DNA from: Cephalotus follicularis
Taxonomy: Eukaryota > Streptophyta > Magnoliopsida > Oxalidales > Cephalotaceae
Assembly (NCBI GenBank): GCA_001972305.1
Contig: BDDD01001659.1
Location: 124,001 to 188,000, forward strand
Direction of reading: 5' to 3'
Length of the DNA stretch: 64,000 nt
Below, piece after piece: positions 48,381-59,273 of this stretch (positions are counted from its first letter, which is position 1; every line of letters begins with the position of its first letter). The notes beneath the pieces were generated by a model, which had not been told where the DNA came from, did no database searches, and worked only from the letters and a program-made list of their open reading frames with translations. The translations under genes were made by a program, and so were the position numbers.

Positions 48381-49140
48381 GACCGCCAAAGCGGTCGGGG
48401 AAACGCGGAAAACGGTCGGCGAAAGTATTCGCCGACCGCCTTCCCGACCGCTATGTCGGCCGCCTATGAATGGGTCGCTGATTATACGCCGACCGTCTCA
48501 CCGACCGCCTACATAAATTCCCGACCGTTAAAACGGTCGGCACGGAAAAGCGGTTGCTGTTGACGTTGGCCAGAATAATTTTTTTGGAGGCTTTTGCCGA
48601 CCGCTATAGCGGTTGCCGAATAACAAAGCGGTCGGGGAATGGAAGCAGATTTTGAAATTAAATTAAATTTATAATAGTTTGCCCGACCGCGTGGCGGTCG
48701 GCAAATACCAAAAAGCGGTCGGCAATTAAGGAAAGATTTAAGATTAATTTAAACCAGTGGGTATTGGCCGACCGCTATTAGCGGTCGGTAAATAAAAAGC
48801 GGTCGGTGATTACCAAAAATATTTGAAATTAAAGTAAATTGGTTGTATATCGCCGACCGTTTAGCGGTCGGTAAATGAACAAGCGGTCGGCGATTATCTA
48901 AAAAAATTCGAAATTAAATTAAATCAATGGTATTCGCAGACCGCTGTGACGGTCGGGAAATAAAAAAGCGGTCGGGGATTGCCAAAAAAAATTTGTAATT
49001 AAATTAAACGATAATATTCGCCGACCGTTGTAGCGGACGGTAAATAATTAAAGCGGTCGGCTATTACCCAAAAATATTTTGAAATTAAATTTAATTAATG
49101 AATGTTTGCGGACCACGTTTAACGGTCGGGAAATTGTAAT
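48381..49140. repeat. Left subterminal GCGGTCGG array of the inner CACTA element
   Basis: From about 48595 the array has seven units, 80-95 bases each. Each unit is a CCGACCGC...GCGGTCGG inverted pair, then AAAT, an AAAGCGGTCGG copy, and a spacer ending AAATTAAATTAAAT. Such motif clusters bind the CACTA accessory protein (TNPA in maize Spm). Confidence 0.85.
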
Positions 49141-49588
49141 ACGATTGACTAAATTATATTTTAAAGAAAATCTTGGAGCGATCGTCTAACTTAAAATTTT
49201 AAATAAATTAAATTGTTTTTTTATAAATTTTCTCGTCCGCCGTCAATTAACAATAATTTTAATTTTTGAAATAAAATTAAATTTATAAGATTACGGTTTG
49301 TGAGATTTATATAAAAATTTTGTTACCGTGGATGTTGTGACCAATCACTTTTGGTCTATTATAAATTAGATTGTTTGATGGACAAGCAATCACTACGATG
49401 ATTTACAATTAACATTTTATTTGATTCCGATGTGCTGATCCAAATATTACTACATGATCAACAGCATAAAAGAAAAATTGCCAATTCATTAGAAAAAATA
49501 TGATCAACGGGCTTATAGCAATTTGTGTACAATTAGGCAGTAATATATATACATGACACTAACAATTACAATCTAGACAGTAATTAAC

Positions 49589-49641
49589 CTCCTTTTGTTC
49601 AAGTCTCTTATCCAGCTCTTTGAGCTCCTTCTCCAATGTTT
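49589..49641 (-). pseudogene. Short coiled-coil exon-like fragment in the inner CACTA element
   Basis: After a CAAG acceptor the peptide TLEKELKELDKRLEQKE runs to a GT donor (GTTAAT). It looks like a coiled-coil exon, perhaps of a kinesin-type protein, but at 17 residues the match is weak. Confidence 0.25.
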
Positions 49642-49712
49642 CTTGAAAAGAATAATGTTGTAGCTAGCTTTTTCTCATCTTCAATATCATCTGCACATAA
49701 ACTGAAAAAATT

Positions 49713-50040
49713 AAACATGCATATATACAAGTAGATTATAAAATGGTGCTCCAGCATTACCACGATAAAAAAAGCTCAGCTTGCAATTGCTCTAACACAA
49801 GCTACAATAAAATAATCAACGGTACGGTAAAGCAAAGTCAAGCATGCAGAAAGATCAAATCAAATAAATTCTACTCTTAAATTCTACCAAAAATCGGGCA
49901 TGATGTATTCGTTTATCGGACTATGCCCTCTGTAAAGAAAAACACAGTTGGTATATTTGGGCTCAGCCCTCAACAGACCACACCTAAATCTAAATCATAT
50001 CATTCTAATCACCTGTCAAGAAGTATCTAATATTTTTTCT
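49713..50040. repeat. Direct duplication in the inner CACTA element, copy 1
   Basis: About 328 bases from AAACATGCATATATACA to ATCTAATATTTTTTCT, repeated at 50734-51064 with over 90 percent identity by eye. It contains a minus-strand fragment of the LTR type at 18115-20934 (GAGGGCTGAGCCC, then GGGGGCATAGTCC-like and CATGCCCGATTTT words). Confidence 0.8.
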
Positions 50041-50733
50041 GCACTTTATCATACACCTAAAAAAACGAAGAAAGTTCACAAGTACTATCAGGGCTATAGA
50101 TACCAAAATAAAGTTGGTATCATCTGCACATAAATATCAAGGAGAAGTGGTTCCATATGATTGTTACGTATGGATAAAAATAAAGTACTTATGAACTTCA
50201 ACCTGGAGCATTATCACACTTATATTTACAGCACTATTATCATAAAATCATGACAAACGGAATTAAAATGTGTGAATTGACATAAGATAGCAAAAAGGAT
50301 TTCTTTCTACATTTCTTTCTTTCATCCTCCACGTCAGAGTCACACCTTTGACACAAAACAACTGAACATAAAGGAAACGACCAATCTAGCACAGAAGCAC
50401 AATTACAAGGTTACCAATGGCTACAATGATTAATACAATTAAATTCTATAATCACTTCCCAACAAAAAACAAATTAGTGTTGGTTTCTGTGCAATAAAGC
50501 TACTTTCATTCAAATCAAAATATAATAATTCACAAGAGATGTATAAGATCTAAGTTTTTGTGCAAAATCATCCACTAGTGACACTTTATTTAAACCTAAT
50601 ACCTTACTTGCAGGAAGATACTATAAAACAATGATCACAAGACCCGACGAACAGAAATCCAAGTTTTCCTGAAACATTGAAGCAAGGAACATAATTTTCA
50701 GACTCCGGCGAACAGAAATCCAATTCTTGGAAT

Positions 50734-51064
50734 AAACATGCATATATACATGTAGATTATAAAATGGTGCTCCAGCATTACCATGATAAAAAAGAAGCTC
50801 AACTTGCAATTGTTCTAACACAAGCTACAATAAAATAATTAACGGTATGGTAAAGCAAAGTCAAACATGCAGAAAGGTCAACTCAAATAAATTCTAACTC
50901 TTAAATTCTACCAAAAATCGGGCATGATGTATTCGTTTATCGGACTATGCCCCCTGTAAAGAAAAACACAGTTTGTATATTTGGGCTCAACCCTCAGCAG
51001 ACCACACCTAAATCTAAATCATATCATTCTAATCACCTGTCAAGAAGTATCTAATATTTTTTCT
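50734..51064. repeat. Direct duplication in the inner CACTA element, copy 2
   Basis: Second copy of the 49713-50040 segment, about 1.0 kb downstream in the same orientation. Its LTR-derived part keeps GGGGGCATAGTCC, as in the solo LTR near 20695, where copy 1 has one change. Confidence 0.8.
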
Positions 51065-51259
51065 CCGCATTATTATAATAAAATGATGCAAAGTATCATC
51101 ATAAAAACTCAATGTCAACTATTAAAAAAAATTGTAAACGAAAATGAAACTTTCAGGGTTATAGTTACCATTGCAAGTTGTTGAGACATTCCATAGTGTA
51201 TAAATATTATATTATAAACAAGAGAGAGTAATACTAACTCACTGCTAAAGATTCCTGAC

Positions 51260-51375
51260 CTCATCAACCAATAGAATGGAACCATCGGAGCCCTTTCCAA
51301 ATTCATATTTTGTGTCTACCAATATCAGGCCATGTTCGAAAGCCACACGCTTGCAAAGTTTAAAGCAATGAAAGC
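51260..51375 (-). pseudogene. PUR7: SAICAR synthase (purine biosynthesis, PUR7) exon fragment in the inner CACTA element
   Basis: On the minus strand the exon reads FKLCKRVAFEHGLILVDTKY, then EFGKGSDGSILLVDE, ending at a GT donor at 51260. This matches the phosphoribosylaminoimidazole-succinocarboxamide synthase segment HGLILVDTKYEFGK. The following exon (HTPDSSRYW in other plants) was not found, and neither were the rest of the gene's domains. It is a captured piece, retained with its 3' splice-donor context, and cannot encode an enzyme. Confidence 0.75.
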
Positions 51376-53869
51376 TAGTTACATTGTCGGGTAATATGGA
51401 AACCACCAAGCAACCGCAATCTCTCTCTCTCTCGCTCTCATAGACGGCCCAAGAAATTATTTTTGAACATCTATGTTAGTCCCTTAAAATTTTGTTTTTA
51501 TACTTTACCCTCTCACTAATAGCGTGCTAGATCTATCCCTCCTCTCGAACATGACCTACAACCACTAACTCGCTAAGTTTTTATTTTTGATCTAAATTTT
51601 TGGAGGATGAGTTTTATTTCAATGACAAGTATAATTTTGGTTCTTCTTAATTCTCTCACTGTGGATGTGTTTATTTTTAGAGTGTTAATTCTCTCACTGA
51701 GAGATTATGATTACTAAGGCTTCTAAAAAGTTACAATAATTAAATTATAAATGGTAACATTAATACCCCCGTTTTGTAAGTTTACAACAACTTTATAACT
51801 AATGTTTGTGAAACTTTATAACTAATGTTTGTGCCCTACAAGAAAATGGTGAGGTATAGAGAATGCCTCAAGAACCATGCAGCAGCCATGGGAGGCAGCC
51901 ATGGGAGGCAATGCCACTGATGGGTGTGGTGAGTCATGCCTAGTGGTGAAGAGGGTAATATAGAAGCACTCAATTGCTCAGCTTGCAACTGTCATACAAA
52001 CTTTCAAAGAAAGGAAATTGAAGGCGAACCCTCATCATGGGATTGCTACCACAGCCCACAACATATCAATAGGATTGGAATCTTATAGCCCCCGAGGCTT
52101 TTGGATATCCAACAAGCACTAATATCCTCAAGAGCAGCAGCCCACATAAATAAAAAAAAATTCATTATCTAAAAAAGAACAAATAATTTGGTTATCTAAA
52201 ATTATTACCAGTTGACTACATTAAAATCTATCAATTCATAGAGCAATAATTAAAATGTAAATGTAGCAAGTAAATACCATAATTCAAGCTGTGACGAACC
52301 GGCAGCAAAGAGTTGGAGCTGCGAGCTGTGACGAACTGGCAGCAATAATTTCTGTTTGCCGACCTCAGTAAATACCCTAATTAAAATGTTAATGTAGCAA
52401 GTAAATACCCTAAAATCTTATGTAAACATATTCTACAATTTTGTGTGTTTCAGAAATTCAAGCTGTAAAAATATAGCAGATTGAATCTGTGAAACGGAAG
52501 GCCATGGATTATGTTGAGAGTACAATGGCCTGATTGGCTATAGGGTGAATCTGCTCTAAATCGTACTACCAGAGGAGCACCCCTGTCAAGATGTATTACT
52601 GAATCCATATGGATGTAATATATGAACTCTTTCATCTACTCCGATTCGGGGGTTAAGGAAATCTTACTATATTCTGCCAGAGACGAACCGGCAGATTTGG
52701 AGCTTCGAGCTGCACCCAGACGATTTGGAGCTGCGAGCTTGGACCGATCGGAGTTGACAGCAAAGAGTTGAAGAAAGAGAGCGCTTTCACGGCTAAAATG
52801 GCGAAGCAGATGGGAGAGATAGCAATGACGAGATGCAGATGAAAGAGAGACAAGGATGAAGATGTAAAACAAAAAAGCGAACTCTGTAAAAGAAACAGAT
52901 CAAAAGTATTATAAATTCGAGATAAGTTAAATACCGACCGCCATAGCGGTCGGTAACTAATACAAGCGGTCGGCAAACAGAAATAAATATTAATATCGTT
53001 AAATTTGGGATTGCGGACCGCCTAAGCGGTCGGCAAATGTAAAAGCGGTCGGCAATTCAAAATTGAAAAAAATAATAATAATGGTAAAATTGTAATCACC
53101 GACCGCAAAAGCGGTCTGCAATTCCAAAAATGCTGTTGCCGATGGGAAATCAACACAATTTCAAATTAGGACATTTACCGACCGCTTTAGCGGTCGGTAA
53201 AAAAATAATGCGGTTGCCAAAATGAAAGAAATAATAATATTGTTAATTTTAGAATCGCCGACCGCTAAAGCGGTCGGCATTTTCTAAATATTGCGATTGC
53301 CAATGAGAAAGCAGAACGATTTTTCTGCGGTACATTCGCCGACCGTTTGGGCGGTCGGTAAAGCGGTCGGCATAGCGGTCGGCAAAAAAGGCGGTCGGCA
53401 AATCCCCTGTTTCTAGTAGTGCATACCAATGGATTCCAGATTCAAGCATCACCCTTTCCATTGATGGGTCCAAAAATGCATTCAGAAATCATAGCAGTTA
53501 AGGAACCCATTATTTTTGCTGAAGAAATCGGGTTTGGAAATTATTTATTGAGGGAAGCTAGCCTTTGTTGTTTACATATCTTAAAGGTTTGGACGCATCA
53601 CTGTCAAGCATGGAACCTATGTTGAAAGCTTTTAAGTTTGTCGTTGAATCCATGCCAATCGAGTTTCGCTAGAAGTGTAATTTAACAGTTATAGAACTAG
53701 GAAAAATTGCTTGTTAAAACTGAAGATTATCAAGTTTGGTTAAAAGATGCCGCTTTTATCCAAGAAAAAGGAATTAATGTTATTGTTTAAGAAAATACCT
53801 CCTTTTTTGGAATATGGCACACACTCGTATAATCGTCTTCGTTCAGTTGCAAAGGACGATGATTATAAA

Positions 53870-55548
53870 GGATCTGGGGACAGGATTATTGCAAAGATCA
53901 ATGGCTTTTGCCTTAGATTTTGTGGCATTGCCACACATGACTCGCACCAGAACCGTCCTTGAGGTAGCGAAAATATGGGCACTGTGTGCTGAGCATAATT
54001 TGGAAGATCCTGAAGAGGAAATAGAAGAAATAAAGAAAAATACTCAAAACATGAATAAATCAAATTCCACAACCCATTTGGAAATGGGCGATAGAAAAAA
54101 ATAAAAAAGATGATTCACTGATTCCCTGCTTTATTTGCAAAAAAAGCACCAACTCAAGACTATGAGATGACATTTGCTCATGCTGTCAGCTGTCACAATA
54201 CAATTCAATGCTGCTGTCCACAAGAAAAAAACTAGCTTTCGAAAGGATCTTCAACCTCCAACCTCTTGTCGACAAAGCAAACATACATCCAAAGTTACAA
54301 AGTCCCACGTAGAGCTTTTAACAACAAAAGAACCATTGTTGATAAATTTCCAACAAATTTTATGTTCACACTAACCATGTTACAAAGGTAATCACAAGAG
54401 CAATTTAGATGGATACCTATTTTGCTTAAATTATATAACATAATATGAGACCCAAATGATATAGTTGGACATTACGTCAAAGACTAATGATAAAAGACTA
54501 GGGAAAATATCAACCAATATCCAACGAGTCATTTTTTAAAAACAAGAAAGTTGCAGTTCAATATCATAAATTAGATTGTTCCATTGCAAGTACAGGCTTA
54601 TAATATCCGTACTGTTTTAGACTTTAATGACCACATACAGTTTGAGTTCTGATAGCCAAGATGCTTCGCTTCATACACTGGAGCTGAAACTATTGTATAA
54701 AACATTTTATTTCTGATAAACTGGCAAAATAGTGGCAAACCATCTACCATCAGATAAAAGAGATGAAGTATAATGGATAAAGAATGTTACAACTTGCCTG
54801 ATCCAGATTTGCTAGACTGTTAGGGTCCTTGCTAAGAGTTTCGTAAAACACTCTTAAATTATCTCCGGCTGCAGTCTCACGGAATTTTGCCAAGTCAACA
54901 ACGTATAAAGCACTGCAGGAAGTACATCACAATCAAGCCCACAATTCTTAGAGAATGCCACAAAATTATTTAGAATGCAATTGCTAGCAGTCACCTACCT
55001 TATATGGTAGGGTCTACCGCGTAAATGTTCTTTCCAAAATCCCTGACCCAATTAAATAATAAACAAAAAGCATGAGAAAGCAAAGCTGTCTTATTAATAC
55101 AGAACCATTAACAAAAGTAATCCCAACCTCCAAATAGAAATAAAAAAAATTATGGAAAAAAGTTTTCAAAGGTATCTACTTGTCTCCAAAATCGGTATCC
55201 ATCCATATCCTTGTTATTGTCACAGAAAGGGGTATACGCACGAGGTCTTCCTTTCAAATCCATGTCATAGAGTTCTCCCATGTCCGTCCTCACTATTTGA
55301 TCGGCATCCACAAATATCACCTGTATGTATGTATATATATATATATATATATATATGAGCACGCTTTAAAAAAATCTCATATATGTGAAATTCACATCAA
55401 CATATGAATAAACAAACAATAACATAATTAAGATACACCTTTTCCTGCGAGAGGAGAAAGATAACATCAAGAAACAAGATTTTGTATGCCCATATAATTC
55501 TCTGCTTTTCCTTCTGCTTATGCAACCATGTAGGCCAATAGGAATATC
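53870..55548 (-). pseudogene. UDP-glucose:glycoprotein glucosyltransferase (UGGT) catalytic-domain fragment, five exons
   Basis: UGGT reglucosylates misfolded glycoproteins in the ER. Minus-strand exons: 55548-55439 ([20 protein letters not shown], then FLDVIFPL); 55320-55180 ([20 protein letters not shown], the DxD motif, to GYRFWRQ); 55042-54999 (GFWKEHLRGRPYHI); 54912-54798 ([12 protein letters not shown] to SLANLDQ); and 54009 to about 53870 ([17 protein letters not shown]). Introns are kept, and the fourth exon ends in a GC donor (GCAAGT). Lesions: a 2-base loss in the CTCTC tract before the first donor, and a 1-base loss after CES in the last exon. Only the end of the roughly 1600-residue protein is present, so this is genomic capture or transfer and not a gene. 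It continues at 59116 across the copia insertion. Confidence 0.85.
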
Positions 55549-58500
55549 TGTTGAATTGTCAACCATTTCACGGTTGGTAGCACACCTACATTGATTACCA
55601 TATTCAAATATGGCAGCTCATGTGAAAGGTATGATGATTTTAAATTAAAGTACAATAAATTCAATGCATTCAAACCATATGAGATTTTGGATGCCATGAA
55701 TAATGAATGTGGTCAACATAGAATTCCATTTGGAATTCTATTGCTCTTATTTTAATGTTTTTTCTTGTACTATAAATATGTGCTCTTTGTAAGGGAATTA
55801 ATAAGTTAGTGAGAGTTTTTCTCCATTAACACATTTTCATCCCTCCGATTCTCTCATTCATTTTCTCAAATTATTTCTTCCATGCAATTTTCTAATTCCT
55901 TTTCCTCTCTTAAATTTCTTTCCGCATGAAATACTAAATTAACTTTATGCTAATGCACCAATATATCCAACAACTGGTATCAGAGAACTAGTCGATCTCG
56001 ACTGCACAATTACCGGCACAATTTTAGCATTATTCCGGCACCACCGTGGCACTACTCCGGCAATACTCCGATTTTTCCGCTATGGCTTCTTCGACCTCAG
56101 CAAACGCGATACCCGTCCTCTCCGACGAAAATTTTGATTTTTGGAGCATAAAAATCAAAACCATTTTACGAGCCTACGATTTGTGGAAAGTAGTGAAAAA
56201 CGGCATTCCAAAAGCCGTCGCTCCGTTAAAAGAAAAAACGGAAGCTGCGGAAAGCACGGCCACTACTACCACAAAATCCGAAAGCTCACCGACAACAGTC
56301 CCAATGAAGTAATGGCAGAAAAAAGATGCAGACGCACTCGCCAAAATTCATTTAGCTGTGTCGGATTCCATTTTTCTGAGAATCATGAATTCTACATCGG
56401 CAAAAGAAGCATGAGACACGTTGCAAGACGAGTTCAAAGGCACCGTTAAAATTTGGGCCGTTAAACTTCAAACTCTTCGAAGAGATTTTGAAAATCTCCG
56501 AATGACAGAAGGGGAGACTATCAAAGATTTCTCTTCTAGAGCAATTGAAGTTGTCAACCAAATGAAGTCCTACGGCGGCAACATCACGAATCAACGGGTA
56601 ATCGAGAAATTTTTAATTTCCCTCACCGAAAAGTTTGATTCTGTGGTAAATATCATCGAAGAAACCAGAAATCTTTCTGAACTCTCCGTCACCGAACTTG
56701 TCAGTTCTCTACAAGCTCACGAACAAAGAACCTCCAGGAGGACAGAAGTTTCCATCGAATGTGCTTTTCAATCAAAGCACAAAAATAAATTTCAACCGAA
56801 AGGTGGAAAATCTCAACGGAGACAAGGCAACTCCAAAGAAGGTGAGAACAAGGGCAAATTTCCTCCGTGCGGCATTTGCCAAAAGTCCAGCCATCAAGAA
56901 AAGGATTGTTGGCAAAAAGGGAAACCCCGGTGCAAAAACTGTAAGAAGTTTGGTCACACCGACCAAACCTGCAGACTCAGGCAACAACAGCAAGCTGGCG
57001 TTTCCGAAACTCAAGAAGCTGAAAATCAAATTTTCTATGCCTGTCATTCAGCGACGGCAAAGAAAGATGATGTCTGGCTAATTGATAGCGGCTGCACTAA
57101 CCACATGGCGAAGAACCCAACTTTTTTCACTCAAATAGATACGACCATCAAAGTTCCTATCCAGATGGGCGATGGAGGTTCGGTTGAATGGCGGCTTGCG
57201 ATGAAGGAGGAGATCAAGATGATTGAGAAAAATCAGACATGGGATCTAGTTGACAAGCCAGACCACAAGGATGTCGTTGGGGTCAAATGGATTTATAAGA
57301 CCAAAGTAAATCCAGATGGCTCGATTCAAAAGCACAAAGCCAGATTGGTTGCCAAAGGGTTCACTCAACAATTTGGAGTGGACTACAATGAAACTTTTGC
57401 TCCAGTTTCAAGACAGGAAACCGTGAGAACCATTCTTGCTCTCGCAGCACAGAAAGGATGGGAGATATTTCAGCTTGATGTGAAATCAGCATTTCTCAAC
57501 GGCTATCTTGAAGAAGAAATTTACATCGACCAACCACAAGGCTTTGTTGCAAAAGATCAAGAAGAAAAAGTCCTAAAGCTGAAGAAGGCACTCTATGGCC
57601 TTAAACAGGCACCGCGTGCTTGGTACAGTAGGATTGACTCCTACTTCAATGATCAAGACTTTAGGAGGAGTCCAAGTGAGCCCACACTCTATATTAAGGC
57701 TCAGGGAACTACCGGCATTTTGATTGTCTCCTTATATGTTGATGATCTCATCATCACCGGAAATAACTCCTCGATGATCACAACATTTAAGGATGACATG
57801 AAAAAAGAATTTGAAATGACAGATCTAGGCTTAATGAGCTATTTTTTGGGCATGGAGATCAGCCAAAGTGATGGCGACATTTTCATTTGCCAGAAAAAAT
57901 ATGCTAGGAATCTTCTCAAAAAATTCAAAATGGAAGATTGCAAAGCTGTCACCACACCACTGGTTCCCAACGAAAAATTGATAAAAGAAGATGGTTCACC
58001 CAGTGCTAATGAGAGACAGTACAGGAGCATGATCGGCAGTTTGTTGTACCTGACAGCAACCCGACCAGACATCATGTTTGCAATAAGCCTACTGTCAAGG
58101 TTTATGCAAAAGCCATCTGAACTGCATTTCACTACTGCCAAAAGGTTACTCAGGTATGTGAAAGGTACCACTGGTTTCGGTATTTTTTACAAACCATCAA
58201 AAAATACAGATCTAATTGGCTACACGGATAGTGATTGGGCTGGATCATTGGATGACATGAAAAGTACATCCGGTAACACCTTTTCATTTGGAAATGGTGT
58301 GTTCTCATGGCTATCACAAAAACAAGCAACAGTGGCTCAATCCACCGCTGAAGCAGAGTACATTGCAGCCAGTGCAGCGGCAAATCAAGCAATTTGGCTA
58401 AGAAGAATTCTTGCTGAAATGAGTGAAATTCAGCAAAAGTCAACTGTGCTGTATTGCGATAGTAAGTCGGCAATTGCGATTGCCAAAAATCCAGTCCAAC

Positions 58501-59115
58501 ACCGCAAAACAAAACACATCCAGATAAAATATCATTTTCTCAGGGAAGTTGAAAGCAATGGTGAAATCAGCTTAATCCACTGCGGCACTGACGAATAAAT
58601 TGCAGATATTTTTACTAAAGCACTTCCAAAGGTTAAGTTTGAATTTCTGCGGGACAAACTTGGAGTTCGTGGAATGAGTGTCAAGGAGGAGTGTTGAATT
58701 GTCAACCATTCCACGGTTGGTAGCACACCTACATTGATCACCATATTCAAATATGGCAGCCCATGTGAAAGGTGTGATGATTTTAAATTAAAGTACAATA
58801 AATTCAATGCATTCAAGCCATGTGAGCTTTTGGATGCCATGAAGGTTGAATGTGGTCAACATAGAATTCCATTTGGAATTCTATTGCTCTTATTTTAATG
58901 TTTTTCCTTGTACTATAAATATGTGCTCTTTGTAAGGGAATTAATAAGTTAGTGAGAGTTTTTCTCCATTAACACTTTTTCATCCCTCCGATTCTCTCAT
59001 TCATTTTCTCAAATTATTTCTTCCATGCAATTTTCTAATTCATTTTCCTCTCTTAAATTTCTTTCCGCATGAAATACTAAATTAACTTTATGCTAATGCA
59101 CCAATATATCCAACA
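55549..59115 (+). mobile_element. Ty1/copia LTR retrotransposon lacking integrase, 3.6 kb
   Basis: LTRs at 55549-55974 and 58692-59115 start TGTTGAATTGTCAACCATT and end ATATCCAACA. Both flanks carry the perfect duplication ATATC (55544-55548 and 59116-59120). The primer site TGGTATCAGAG at 55977 fits initiator tRNA-Met. The purine tract GTCAAGGAGGAG precedes the 3' LTR. The LTRs differ at about 3 percent by eye. It inserted into the TRM5-like/UGGT chimeric exon. Confidence 0.95.
56082..58682 (+). pseudogene. gag-pol: Copia gag-protease-RT-RNase H polyprotein, integrase deleted in frame
   Basis: The ATG at 56082 begins MASSTSANAIPVLSDENFDF. One frame runs through the capsid region, the zinc knuckle CKNCKKFGHTDQTC (56931), the protease loop WLIDSGCTNHM (57079), RT (LYGLKQAPRAW near 57590; YVDDLIITG at 57737) and RNase H (YTDSDWAGS; YCDSKSAI). 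At about 57180 the text passes in frame from just after the protease motif (QMGDGG) directly to the RT start (AMKEEIKMIEKNQTW), so integrase is missing without a frameshift. Three in-frame stops occur: TAA at 56310, TGA at 56412 (a Trp position) and TAA at 58596 (a Gln position in DE[Q]IADIFTKALP). Confidence 0.9.
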
Positions 59116-59209
59116 ATATCCAAGGGCCAATGAATAGGGTACTACTTCGATTTCGAATAACTTCTTTAGCTCATCAAGTGTTTGGTCAGGAATGTCAGAT
59201 AAATCTGTT
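59116..59209 (-). pseudogene. TRM5-like (tRNA guanine-37 methyltransferase) half of a chimeric exon
   Basis: After a TAG acceptor the minus strand encodes [18 protein letters not shown], then [13 protein letters not shown]. With the copia element and one ATATC copy removed in the mind, the next codons read SYW and then [11 protein letters not shown] of UGGT in the same frame. PYSLTLGYSYW is, from memory, a conserved stretch of plant/eukaryotic TRM5, so the fusion point lies about at the Trp codon. The name is tentative; the in-frame join to UGGT is directly visible. Confidence 0.5.
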
Positions 59210-59273
59210 CTACACATAAAAAAAAATCTGTAAGAGTCTCAAAAACACATCTATTCTTCTCATAAAATCACAC

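Larger units (their letters stand above)
48356..53421. mobile_element. Inner CACTA element, 5.1 kb, carrying gene fragments
   Basis: The left end is CACTACTAGAAAAAAGGG and the right end on the minus strand is CACTACTAGAAACAGGGG. The flanking 3-mers are both CAT (53-55 at 483xx and 53422-53424). Subterminal CCGACCGC/GCGGTCGG arrays fill 48381-49140 and 52935-53400. No transposase is visible, so it is non-autonomous. It contains a SAICAR synthase exon, a coiled-coil exon-like piece and a 330-bp direct duplication. Confidence 0.9.

Noticed and set aside
52636-52976. Minus-strand open frames near the right end of the inner CACTA element
   Set aside because: No recognisable domain, and one runs into the GCGGTCGG subterminal repeats. 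They might be the transposon's 5' leader, but coding cannot be supported.
53419-54374. Plus-strand open frames of 66-96 codons
   Set aside because: Part are antisense to the UGGT exon at 53870-54009, and the others match nothing I recognise and are short.
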